From: Cymbomonas tetramitiformis
Taxonomy: Eukaryota; Chlorophyta; Pyramimonadophyceae; Pyramimonadales; Pyramimonadaceae
Length of the DNA: 64,000 nt
Direction of reading: 5' to 3'
Assembly: GCA_001247695.2 (NCBI GenBank)
Contig: LGRX02035295.1
Location: 38,599 to 102,598 of the forward strand
Position numbers and translations under genes: made by a program. This document shows, in pieces, positions 44,637 to 54,304 of the stretch (position 1 is its first letter; every line of letters starts with the position of its first letter). Below the pieces are notes generated by a model, which was given only the letters and a program-made list of their open reading frames with translations, was not told the origin of the DNA and made no database searches.

Positions 44637-44919
44637 CTAAGATCCAGATACAGGACGGGCATGCGTAGGTATGCGTGCTATGCTTTTCTGATCGAACAAA
44701 TGCTCGAAGAGATGACGAAGCAGTCCAGCGGGCAGAGGGTATACGGCCGCGGAGACTCCAGCTCCTTGTTGCCCAGGATGAGGTCCCAGTTGAGCAGTTT
44801 CCGGATGAGATCTCAAGGTCTGTTGGTGGAGACAAGGAGTATCCATCGTACAGTATCGTAGGTCAACTCGGGGAGGTGACCGCGTCCAGATGCAGGTAGG
44901 CTTGCGGTGTCTAGTGCCA
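44637..44919 (-). pseudogene. C5-cytosine methyltransferase, C-terminal part
   Basis: Continuation of the methyltransferase at 46655-47329 across a TA-flanked element. It starts YGTRHRKPTCIWTRSPP, resembling the YG...KPT-x-IW segment that follows the ENP motif in small C5 methyltransferases. It ends with a helix YPLPAGLLRHLFEHL, as in the C-terminal motif X region, and a TAG stop. Confidence 0.7.
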
Positions 44920-45245
44920 TACACCCCTGGCATTGTTGGTTTGGTAACTAATTAAATCGAGGGGTGTCTTGTCGTAAAAAAAAACAGAAACAGAAGCAAA
45001 GCACAAAGTTAATTAATTATTGTTTTCGGCGACATGTTTACAAACAAACAATAGTTAATGAATTAATTCCAGAGTGTCTCACTCGGAGCTAGCTCAAACA
45101 AACAGAACTTAACAAATTAAATGTCGCCCCAATATGTTATAGCATGGCAAAACACACAGTCCATAATAAATTAAAATTTCGGGGCAAATATTACTTCCTA
45201 TTTGGAGCTCTCGAATCATCAACATACCCGAGTGGCACATACATC

Positions 45246-46099
45246 TTGTCTATTGGGCGCACCTTACGGTGGGTTTACCCACCGTAAGAGACATTCGAAA
45301 ACCGCATGTTAGAGCTAGCATATTGTGCCAACTTGGGCAAACCCATGCTTTTCGACACACCTTGGGGGTTATATTAGTGCGTGGACTTGAAAAAAGTACT
45401 TTACATACTGTATAGATGCGTCTAATATGCGTGCTAATACCAAGGGGTCAAGCGAAAAAACACCTCAAATCCTTACGGTGGGTTACCCAATTATTGCATC
45501 TTTGGGTAGATTTTGAACATGCCCATCACATTCGGAATGTACCTATCACAACATTTTCATGAACTATGGCCCATAACAAATGTTTCTTATACTTGGCGCC
45601 ATTCGATATATCGAATATATCACTCTACACAAGTAACTTAAGAAAAAAAAACAAAAAACATTTGCAATTTCAATGTGTTTCCATACTTAAGGGCAAAAAT
45701 GACGATATTTTGTCTATACGGGGATATATATGCATGTTTCTCGCGAAGTATTGACTCAAGGTGGTAAAAATATATCAAACTTCACGAAATACACCCATGC
45801 GCACATTGGCATCGTGGATGAAACGTAGAAATCGGGCCACGTTTGTGTGCATTTGGGATCACGGCACCGAACGTGCCATCGGAGGTATATTGGGATGGAT
45901 ACCGCGGATATATCCGATCACAAGTACATGTCATTCGGCTTTGTCCAGCTAAACATGAATGTCTAGTTGTGAAATCACATATGATCGACCATATTTGAGA
46001 CCATTCGATGTGCATTATGGTGTTAACAAACTACGCTATGGTTAACCCACCGTAAGGCGTTCTTACGGTGGGTTACCCCACCTTGAGCCCAATAGACAA
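45246..46099. mobile_element. Nested MITE with CTTACGGTGGGT palindromes
   Basis: The inverted ends TTGTCTATTGGGC (45246-45258) and GCCCAATAGACAA (46087-46099) are followed by CTTACGGTGGG-TTTA-CCCACCGTAAG-type palindromes at both ends (45263 and 46040-46075), with another copy at 45472. I could not define a clear target duplication. Confidence 0.65.
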
Positions 46100-46154
46100 T
46101 CTAGTTATCATTCTGCGGCATTATTTCGGGCACGATTGGCTCTCATGTACCTTG

Positions 46155-46376
46155 TCAGATATGCATGCAACTCCAACGCTTGCTCCCTTGGAATACAACC
46201 CATGGAGTCATCTTCATTATCAATGGTGACAGTCTATTAGCGATCTCGAACCGAAATGAATATTCATCTTTGCGACCAGCCACGCACACCATGAACTCTT
46301 TGGTGTCCTCCTTCCCAAAATCCTCCAGTGAGAACTCTTGTTCACCATCCATGTAATCCAATCCAATTCGATCCAA
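46155..46376 (-). CDS. Small acidic ORF in the 1.7-kb TA element
   Basis: About 73 codons starting MDRIGLDYMDGEQEFSLEDF, with no family recognised. It lies between the nested MITE and the right TIR. The internal beta-like text GKEDTKEFMVCVAGRKDEYS is compatible with a real protein fragment. Confidence 0.3.
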   Translation of the reverse strand: MDRIGLDYMDGEQEFSLEDFGKEDTKEFMVCVAGRKDEYSFRFEIANRLSPLIMKMTPWVVFQGSKRWSCMHI

Positions 46377-46654
46377 TCACAAACAATCTTCAAATAATTA
46401 ATTAAATATAGCAAGCCACACGGCGTTCTCCGCACAAAACAAACAATATATATCTATATAATCCGCATGTCGTGCTCAAGTTTCGGGCACAAACAAACAA
46501 TGACGGGAATAAATTATGCCTCGGGCCTAATCCACGTCACGCGCAAACAAACAATGCAGATAATTAATTAAGTCACCCCCTCGATCGTTTGCTACCCCTA
46601 ATGCTTTATGACAACCCGAAAACCGACTAACAAAACAACAATGCCAGGGGTGTA

Positions 46655-47329
46655 CATGCAATAGGAGCAATATAACGGAGTGGGTAAACTGCGGACTACT
46701 GGTCGAAATCGCAGCGCGAAGGGAAACCTGCCCATCGGATTTTCCATAAACCAATGCTTGGGCTTGAGGTAGTCAAGGATTTCGTTGAAGTGTACGGCGT
46801 ACACAGGCATTAGCCTGTCGCAGCTGTCACACCCTAGTAGTCTTGGCTTGAGACTGTATTCCGTGCAAGGCGGGCTAGCCCAGATGACGTCAAAGTAACC
46901 AGGCGTGTAACGCTTAAAATCCCGATATTGTACCTTCTCAGCGTAAGTAGGTTGCCAGCGAAGATCTTGATCCACTGTGACCACCGAGCTGTTCGGGTAG
47001 CAGGAAAGGAAACTCCTCTCCACACTACTAATGCCACTGAAAAGTACCAGCAGGCGCAGCTCGCGAGGAGATATCACAGAGTCCAGGAGGGCCAGATGCG
47101 TCACAAAGGCGTCAGAACAGCGACAGTACTGCTCCCAAGGTAGAAGTTGTCCAAAGAATTCAGGTCCACTTCTCCAGAGGTGTCCAGAAAAGTCAAAGTC
47201 CTGGCGTGTTCCCGCTTCTGCTTCCGCTGCCTTCTGACCTCCTGTGAAGCTTTGAATTCTCGCGAGTTTGCCCTTCACGTGAAAGTCGCAGTTGCTCAAA
47301 CTCGGTGAGCTGCTCGAGTTCACCCCCAT
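46655..47329 (-). pseudogene. C5-cytosine DNA methyltransferase domain, N-terminal catalytic part
   Basis: Motifs in order: LLVLFSGISSVERSF (motif I, SAM site), VVTVDQDLRW (motif II acidic residue), FDVIWASPPCTEYS (motif IV, with the catalytic Pro-Cys), and KHWFMENPMGRF (motif VI, ENP). The domain is cut at 46654 by a TA-flanked element and continues at 44919. Known C5 enzymes transfer methyl from SAM to cytosine C5. It directly follows the integrase and chromodomain on the same strand. Retrotransposon-borne C5 methyltransferases were reported by de Mendoza and colleagues (2018) in algae and dinoflagellates. Several frameshifts nearby suggest the copy is dead. Confidence 0.82.
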
Positions 47330-47333
47330 AGTT

Positions 47334-47600
47334 TTACGACTCTCGAGTCTTCCAGGAATCGTGTGCGTTGGAGTACCCCGTCCAGCGAACCAGAAATTCG
47401 TCTACTTCGTTTCCTCCGCGAGTAGGCTTCTTCACTCTTCGGGCCAGAATCTTGGACACATGGGTCTGGGTCTGCCCATCCACGAGCACCTTGGCAGGTG
47501 TATGCATTTGCTGGCGCAGCGCGAAAGCCTCTTCTGCAGTGCGGTATTCCTTGAGACGATGCTGCGCGAAGACGTCATGGATACGCCATTTCGGTGGCAA
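47334..47600 (-). pseudogene. Integrase C-terminal tail and chromodomain
   Basis: LPPKWRIHDVFAQHRLKEY is the usual end of the integrase GPY/F region. It is followed by a chromodomain, VSKILARRVKKP...EVDEFLVRWTGYSNAHDSW, with the aromatic W...Y...W core. Known chromodomains steer chromovirus integration to methylated histones. The next helical tail (ELEQLTEFEQLR) is in another frame, so a frameshift lies near 47340. Confidence 0.85.
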
Positions 47601-47956
47601 CTTGAGCCGATAACTGTGCCAATCTCCGGCAGCTCCCTCTGCTGATCACTGAAGAACCTCTCGATGATGGGTAAGGGCCCGTGCCAGCGAGGTCCCAGCT
47701 TCCTGAATGATTCGCGGTTCATGATGTTCTCGGTGAGGTGCTTAGCATCCACCCAGACCAAGAAGTCTCCCAGCTGAAAGGATTTGGCAGTATGACGCTG
47801 GTCAAACTGATGTCGCTGGCGTTGCTGCGCAAGTTCCAGTTTAGTGCGGGCGTCCTCCAGCTGGGCCGCAAATTTACTAGTCATTTCATGCGCGGTACCT
47901 TCTCCGCCCTTGCGCTTGGAGTGCTGCCCCGTAGCGGCTTGGAGAAAGAGGTCCAC
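47432..47956 (-). pseudogene. Integrase linker and GPY/F module
   Basis: Helical linker (AAQLEDARTKLELAQQRQRH), then the GDFLVWVDAKHL barrel strand and KLGPRWHGPLPIIERF, the GPY/F motif of Ty3/gypsy integrases. It is in a different frame from both the catalytic core upstream and the chromodomain downstream. Confidence 0.8.
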
Positions 47957-48810
47957 AGCTGTGACATGGGGGAGTGTCCCAGAACCAACTCGAAAGGGGT
48001 GAAACCAGTCACAACACTTCGCGTATCATTGATGGCGAACTCGGCGTTAGCGCACCACAAATCCCAGTCCTCGGGATTGTTGCCCGCAAAGGATCGCAGC
48101 ATGTCTTTTACCACTCTGTTGGTATGTTCTGCTTGTCCGTCAGAACGAGGGTTGTAAGGCGTGGTGGAAGCCACGTTGGTTCCCATAAGTCTCATCAGCT
48201 CCTTCCACATAGCGTCCTGAAAACGTGGATCTCGGTCGGAGACAATCTTCATGGGGGCACCGTGCAGCTTCCAGATGCGGTCGAAGTAGATTCGAGCGAT
48301 CACTTCTGCGGAACTATCCTGGAAGTTCAGGGGGGTGATATGAACCATTTTGCTGAGCTTGCAGGTGAAGGTGGCGAAAGCATCGTGGTTTCGCGCCGTG
48401 ACTGGGAGCCCAGTGACAAAGCCCACGCTGACCACTTGCCACAGCCGCGTGGGAATTCTGTGGGGCAATCCATCTGGGAAGGAGTTCCTCGGTCGCACCG
48501 CTTGACAGATCATGCAAGAGGAAATCCAGCGCCCCACATCCTCAGCTGCTCCTTTCCACCAGAAGCGTCGCAGTACTCGTTCCAGAGGCTTGTCCCTTCC
48601 AGCATACATGTCCAGCCGAGACAGACGCGTGGGCTTCCTGCAGCACCACTTCCCGAAGAGGCGAATCGTCTCCCAGTACCAACTGATAGCGTCCCGCGCT
48701 GACCCTCCACAAGACCTTTCCCACCACACAGAGGTCCCGGGTGCGTTGGTGAGGAGCTTCCTGGATTTCCGTCATCAAAGTCTGCATGCAGTGGACCAGA
48801 TCGCCCATAC
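47881..48810 (-). pseudogene. Ty3/gypsy integrase, zinc-binding and catalytic core
   Basis: The zinc region is split over two frames near 48610: LREVVLQEAHASVSAGH in one, then RRFWWKGAAEDVGRWISSCM with the C-x2-C (CMIC) in the other. The rve core shows VSDRDPRF (second Asp) and YNPRSDGQAEHTNR (Glu). The first Asp is missing: the strand reads VVSVGFVTGLP where the family has VDFVTGLP, so the DDE triad is broken. Known role: joining cDNA ends to target DNA. Same strand and order as RNase H (62.1-63.2 kb) and the chromodomain. Confidence 0.88.
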
Positions 48811-48879
48811 TCCGCTTGCAGGGCTTTAAGGAACTGGTCTCCAGAAATCTGGTGGTTGAGGTCCCGGACGCTGGCCGCC

Positions 48880-49190
48880 TCTCCGGTGCGCACGATGGGG
48901 GGAGGTGAACTCGTTCGCCGTTCTCGCTTGACGCGCTGCTGCGCTAGAGGAGCGTATACCACCAGCAGGGGCCATGGAAGATCCAGTAGGGTTCTATCTG
49001 GTGCTGCGAACATCTGCACTGGTTCTCCTTGAGCGTCGTGAGTAGGTATGATATACTCCACTCTCATTCCAGCTGATATGAACAACTGTCGTCATTGAGG
49101 CATGCGGGACTGGAAGTCAGGAAGGATAAACGGGGCTGAGGTATTTTCGGGGTCCAGTGGCCACTGCCCGGAAGTCCTTGTGGTAGGACC
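48880..49190 (-). pseudogene. Dam-type methyltransferase domain, C-terminal part
   Basis: Minus-strand segments ILPDFQSRMPQ and LFISAGMRVEYIIPTHDAQG, then QMFAAPDRT, resemble the end of the phage/retroelement Dam-type domain (a strand pair followed by an LF-T/A-AP motif). An in-frame TGA separates the two pieces. It lies upstream of the integrase in coding order and would continue the domain at 62112-62350, from which it is separated by a CACTA transposon and a 1.5-kb insert. Confidence 0.55.
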
Positions 49191-50744
49191 AGAAACGCGC
49201 GTAGTCCTATGACAAGGACCACCGTTTCACGATTTTTTCGGGCCGTCAGATAGCCTCAAGAGGTCGTATCCCATGAGCTCATGACTATTTAGCACCTATA
49301 TATTGGTTGGGTGGGGGTGGTTAAGTCAGAAATTGCTATATATATCGCGTTTGAATGCAACAAAGTCAGGCACCTGATGAAAATCTTGGTTGCTTATTTT
49401 CACATATTCAAAAAGGTGCTTAAAATGGTACCCTTACTTCATGATTTTTTACCAATAGCATTTGGACTAAGAGCCACCTGGGCCGCATTCTTATCGCAAC
49501 TATAACTCCATACTAATGATAGTTGGGCCTTGATACGAGGTGGAATTATTCTATATACTCTCAAAATGGCTTCAGCGTTACCCTACACCCAGAAAAACAT
49601 TTTTGATCCAAGAGGTAGAAAATGTTTTTTGTGCTCTTACATAATATGAATAATATGAATAACCTGGTGATAGGTGATATGTGTTATCCGGAATGGGCTC
49701 AAATGATATTATCTTTTACTTAACATATAAATTGATTTTTCAAAAGCTCAATGTTGAGCATATGAAACATATCATGATAGTTATGCATCATTTTAGATGG
49801 GCAACCCTGACTTTTTAGGAGTGGAAAATGCAGTTTTCCTAGGAAAGTCTTACCCGTGCATCCGTGTGAGCGTTGAGGTGTTGTGCGCATGCCCCCATAA
49901 TCCACATGATGGCATTAAACTTTCATTTCGGTCATAAACTTGCACGATATAATTTCCTAGCCCCATCATATTTGATCTAGAAGGTTACACATGCCTCGGA
50001 CACGGTGCTCCTTGTGGTAGGACCACCGACGTTTTGACGATTTTAGCAAAAACACCCTCCTACATGCACACGATTAACAGTGCCCAACTAGACGCGACGA
50101 CACCTACCCTATCATTTAGGAAATTGACTTGACACATACATAACATATGAAAACAGTAGGTTGACCACTTTGAGTATACCATGGGTTCATACAGTAATCA
50201 CTCGCCTTTAAGAAAACCGTAGATTCCAGGTCAGCCAGCTTTTCTCATCGAGTTGGGTACTCCCCCCCGCCGGCGCTATGAGAACGCTATGGATAGTGGA
50301 CCGCGATCTCGTGAGCCAGCCAGCGAATTTCATAACCATCCACGTGGACGCCTTCCCGAGCCAGCCCGTTTTCTCAAGGTGTCCAATTTCCGAGAAAATG
50401 GACCCTGAGAGCCGTGCGCAGCTTAAAGAAATTAAAGCAGGATTTAGATGATGTCATTTTTATCTCTGAAACAGACTATCAGGAACTTAAACCTTTAAGA
50501 CAAGTTGTGTGCAAAAAATCATGAAAAACCATCAAATATACCATATTTGTCAATTTCCCAGCAAAGTTTTATTAGTTTAAGAAATGCCTCTCCAGCTAGG
50601 CAGCCAGCAGCCATTTCCCTTATTTCATGCCATCTCATAAGTCGGAAAATCCAGCCAGCTTTTCTCATCGAGTTGGGCTCCTTAACGTCGAGTTTCCTTA
50701 ACGGTAAGTGATTACTGTAATACGCATTGTACGGTGGTCCTTGT
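49172..50744. mobile_element. 1.5-kb insertion bounded by a 16-base direct repeat
   Basis: GTCCTTGTGGTAGGAC occurs at both borders (49172-49187 and near 50737). A third copy at 50009 lies beside ACCACCG...TTTGACGATTTT, which resembles CCACCGTTTCACGATTTTTT at 49217. The borders are therefore repeats, but their type (target duplication or element ends) is not clear. Only short ORFs inside. Confidence 0.45.
50192..50717. mobile_element. pogo/Tc1-like MITE
   Basis: The inverted ends CAGTAATCACTCGCCTTTAAG and CTTAAC-GGTAAGTGATTACTG are flanked by TA on both sides. AGCCAGCTTTTCTCATCGAG is a direct repeat near both ends (50234, 50655). CAGTAATC-starting TIRs with a TA target are typical of pogo-type elements. 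No transposase. Confidence 0.7.
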
Positions 50745-50799
50745 GGTAGGACTGTGAATTTGGGTAGTAGCCACCCCCTACAAATTATTGCCCCATTCA

Positions 50800-51950
50800 T
50801 CCGTGTGGATTTGCATATGGACAGCGTATGGACATCGCAAGGACCCATATGGACAACCGTATGGACGGTCTGGACAGATTTCTGGCGAAACCTTGATGCA
50901 TATGTAAGAACCATACGGACGACGCGTAATTGTGGTGTCCATATGAAAATGTCCCATGGACACCGTAAGGATTTCGTATGGACACCGTATGGACGGCCGT
51001 GTGGACACCGTATGGACAGAACACATGTCCACATGGTGTCCATACGCATGGACAGAGGCACTATCCAACCGCACGACAGCGCAGGGACACCGTATGGAAA
51101 CCCGTATGGATAACATATGGACGTCGTAACCGGACGTGCGGACAACGTATGGACTACCGTAAGGACAGCGTATGGATAGCGTATGAACATCACAGTCGCA
51201 CGTGCGGACACCGTATGTAATGCCGCAAGGACGGCATATGGACGGCGCATGGACATCGTAAACGTGCGTGCGGACGGCATATGGACTCCCATAAGGACAA
51301 CGTATGGACGTCGCATGGACATCGTAACCGGACGTGCGGACAACGTATGGACCACCGTAAGGACAGCGTATGGATAGCGCATGGACCTCATAATCGCACG
51401 TGCGGACACCGTATGTAATCCCGTAAGGACGGCATATGGACGACGCATGGACATCGTAAACGTGCGTGCGGACGGTATATGGACTCCCATATGGACAACG
51501 TATGGACGACGCATGGACATCATAATCGCACGTACGGACATCGTATGGACCACCGTAAGGACAGCGTATGGATAGCGCATGGACATTATAATCGCACGTG
51601 CGGACACCGTATGTAAATCCGTAAGGATGGCATATGGACGACGCATGGACATCGTAAACGTGCGTGCGGACGGCATATGTACTCCCATATGGACAACGTA
51701 TGGACGACGCATGTACATCATAATCACACGTACGGACACCGTGTAGACTACCGTATGGACATCGTAAACGTGCGTGCGGACGGCATATGGACACCCATAA
51801 GGACGGTCAATAATAGATAGTCCACACGCATGGACATCGGTGTCCGTACGTGTGGATAGCTTGTGTTTATAGATATCAATGCGTATGGACGATGCAGTCC
51901 ACGCGTACGGACATCGGTGTCCGTGCGCGTGGATAGCTTGTGATACACAA
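50800..51950. repeat. Left subterminal array of the CACTA element
   Basis: Dozens of CGTATGGAC / CGTAAGGAC / GTGCGGAC motifs, mostly in one orientation, organised into about 198-bp higher-order repeats (for example ACCGTAAGGACAGCGTATGG near 51153, 51354 and 51554). Because the period is divisible by three, long spurious ORFs arise. Confidence 0.9.
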
Positions 51951-52013
51951 AATATTTACAAGGTACAGGGATACACAAAATGTTTACAAAATGTTTACAA
52001 AATGTTTTCTAGC

Positions 52014-54304
52014 CTAGCTTTTCGACTTCTTTGCTGGCTTTTCACCTTCTTCCTTTTTTCTGTCAACGTTTCTCTTCTTTGGAATTTGGAATTTGGAATT
52101 GGGAGCGGAACCGCCCTTAACCTTCTCATCCTTCTTCCCATCCTTCTTGTCCTCCTCCTCCTCCTCAGAGGTGGTTTGCTCCTCGTCCTCGTCCTTCTTG
52201 TCGACGCCCTCGCCCCTCTCCTCATCCTCCACAGTCTCTCCGTCATTAGCAGCGGCGGGATCCTCGACAGCCTCAACAACAGCATCATTAGCATCACCAT
52301 CGGCCGCGTTCTCCTCTTCAACTTCCGATTCTTGTGCATCTTGCTTCTGACACCCCCGCACGTCCTGGAACCAGTGACGGCTCGTTCCTCTCGTATGGAA
52401 CTGCAAGTGAATGCAACCTAAGTAAGTGCATTAAGAGCAACGACAACAATTGACAAGCTAAATGCCACTAGAACAATACAAGCAAACACACCGTGACGGG
52501 GGGGTATCCACGGTCCCGTTCCGATACCTCAGCAGGCTCCAACTTCAGGCCGGCCAGTTTTCTCGCTGTCAGCCTCTCGGGATACAGCTTCTCCGTGTTG
52601 GCGTGCCTCAAGTAGGCCTTGTGTATCCTGCGTACATAAACCACTTGTTAGACGGCGTCCTTACGTATGTACACCGTCTTCCACCCGTATGGACGGCACA
52701 ATAAATGGTGTCCACGCGTATGGACAGCAAAACAACACCACGCACACATGTACACATGGACGTTCGCGTAAGTGCAAAAGGTAAAAATGTGAACGTTGCA
52801 GGGGAAGGCAGGGAGGGAGGGAGGACTTGCCAGATAACATTTTTTCTTACTATAACTGACTGGAGGTTGTGCTCCAGCATCTCCATCGTTTTATTAGCCG
52901 TCCCGGTGCGGAGTTGCTCGGCACTCACGAGCTCGTCCACCATCGACATGTGGTGGGAAAGAATCCGCTCCACGGGGTAAACCTCCCCCTTATCTGGGAG
53001 GTGAACGACGAATTCAACGTACAGCTCGTAGGTATCTTTGGGCAAAATCATTGGTTTCTCGTTCAATGAATTTCCCGGCCCGATGGCGGCGACGGTAGCC
53101 CGACCAATGACAAGGTTCGGGAGGCCAGATTTGGTGGCCTTTCCGGTGTCGTAACCGGTACCGATACGACCCACGTCCGCCTGGGGGGTGGCGAAGACGT
53201 CCACCTGGTCCCCTACGGCCAAGGGGCCCCCGAGGTTGGGGGAGTGCTTCTCTGCCTGCGGGACCGGCTCTTCGGGGACCGTCTGTTGAGGCGCTTCCAC
53301 CTGGACACCGTGCGGACGACGTGTGGACTAAGTCGTTCGTACGGGCGACACACGCGTGGAAACATATAAGAAAAACAGTGAAGAACTGGCGCTCACTGGC
53401 CAAAACGTACACCCCTGTGGACAACGTGCAAACTACGTGGTTCATAAGGGTGGAAACAATCAAGCGGCACAAGTTGAAAAAAGGTTCACATAACCACGAG
53501 CTTGGACACCGTTGCACAACGTGTGGACACCGGCGCTCACAGGCGGAAGAGCACAAAAGTTACCTTTACTTCCGGTTTCTTTTCAGGGGCTTCAGGGGCT
53601 TTGGCACCAAGCGCTGTGAAGATCTCAAAGTGCTTCCCTTCAGTGAGTGGCTTGCCAGCAGCAATTGCCAGAGCCACCTGCAGGCACGCCTCTGTCTCCT
53701 CCGGGTCCGGCGCATCCCTGTGCCCGTATACCTTGTACCCGGCCGCTGGACCCTTGTACCGGATGTGAAAACCGTCGGGGAAGTCCTGGGTGACCTTCCA
53801 CTTCCAGCGACCGGGCCCCTCCGAGTTATTTTTCAAATAACTCAACCGGTTGGTGACGTATGTTTTCACCATCCGCAAGGGCACCTGCGGGTGGCGGGAC
53901 TGGATATGCTTGGCGATTTTGGTGTGCTTGGCCGCCCCAATGACGGCGACCGTCCCAGGGGGTATCAGGCCTTTTTCCTGCCAGTCGTCGATGACCTCCC
54001 GGGCGTCTTCCTTCATGTCATTTAAGACTTGGGCGCCCGGGTCCACCACCAACCGCGCTGTATTTGCGGCCTGCGCAGCCTCTGCAGGTTGCGCTGCACC
54101 CCCTGCCCCGGCAGCCCCTGCAAACAGCAGCATTTGCTGCTGCATGCTTTGCATCTGCTGAAACATCTGCTGCATGGTGGTGTTTGACGCGGCCGCCTCC
54201 ACCAAGCTGGTTTGGCGACGCTGGTTTGGCGAGGGAGTGGGGGCGGTGGGTGGCGATTTCGGGATCTGTGCGCGTTGTCTACTGGGCTGAACTCGTCTGG
54301 CCAT
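52014..54304 (-). CDS. CACTA second protein (putative TnpA-like DNA-binding factor)
   Basis: Spliced minus-strand gene. Exon 1 runs 54304-53564: MARRVQPSRQRAQIPKSPPT, a Met/Gln coiled-coil-like MQQMFQQMQSMQQQM, then a folded part with VIDDWQEKGLIPPGTVAVIG and RWKWKVTQDFPDGFHIRYKG. Exon 2 runs about 53300-52851: a beta-rich VGDQVDVFATP...LVIGRATVAAIGP and helix VERILSHHMSMVDELVSAEQ. A short exon lies near 52628-52530 (AYLRHANTEKLYPERL). The last exon (about 52385-52014) has an acidic Glu/Asp stretch and a basic KKPAKKSKS-like end, a likely nuclear signal. Some phases were not resolved. The function is inferred from position only: the second gene of CACTA elements binds subterminal repeats. Intron sequences carry the same GTCC-type motif. 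Confidence 0.6.

Larger units (their letters stand above)
42709..44662 (-). pseudogene. Acidic ORF downstream of the cytosine methyltransferase, split by a TA element
   Basis: Minus-strand ORF starting MPVLYLDLSCCTLDAEF at 44662, 26 bases before the methyltransferase stop and in another frame. It has a possible folded part (IGRLYFYPPLGQLDGNAVPN; WQHIIVMSSGALRRWERKRG) and then a long Asp/Glu-rich region (SDSDDDDGTGATD, DYDSDDTEDDVSEFDD). It reaches the TA element at 43865 in frame. Removing that element with one TA continues the frame for 51 codons (to TAG at 42709), ending in a basic RRKRVRG, a possible nuclear signal. The family is unknown; it could be a last retroelement ORF with a chromatin or packaging role. 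Confidence 0.5.
44920..46654. mobile_element. TA-flanked TIR element, 1.7 kb, inside the cytosine methyltransferase
   Basis: The ends TACACCCCTGGCATTGTTG (44920-44938) and its exact complement (46636-46654) form a 19-bp TIR with TA at the edges. Interior AT-rich, with AAACAAACAA and ATTAATTAAT motifs like those in the 1-kb element at 42867. It carries a further nested element (45246-46099). Removing it with one TA leaves the methyltransferase frame open through the junction. Confidence 0.8.

Noticed and set aside
44920..46654. Inverted TACACCCCTGGCATTG repeats taken as oppositely oriented LTRs
   Set aside because: They are short, perfect, inverted and TA-flanked, and the methyltransferase frame joins across them; a TIR element explains all of this better.
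50519..51794. 406- and 338-codon minus-strand ORFs rich in VRTxxYDVH / YPYAVLT
   Set aside because: Translation of the left subterminal repeats (198-bp period), not a protein gene.
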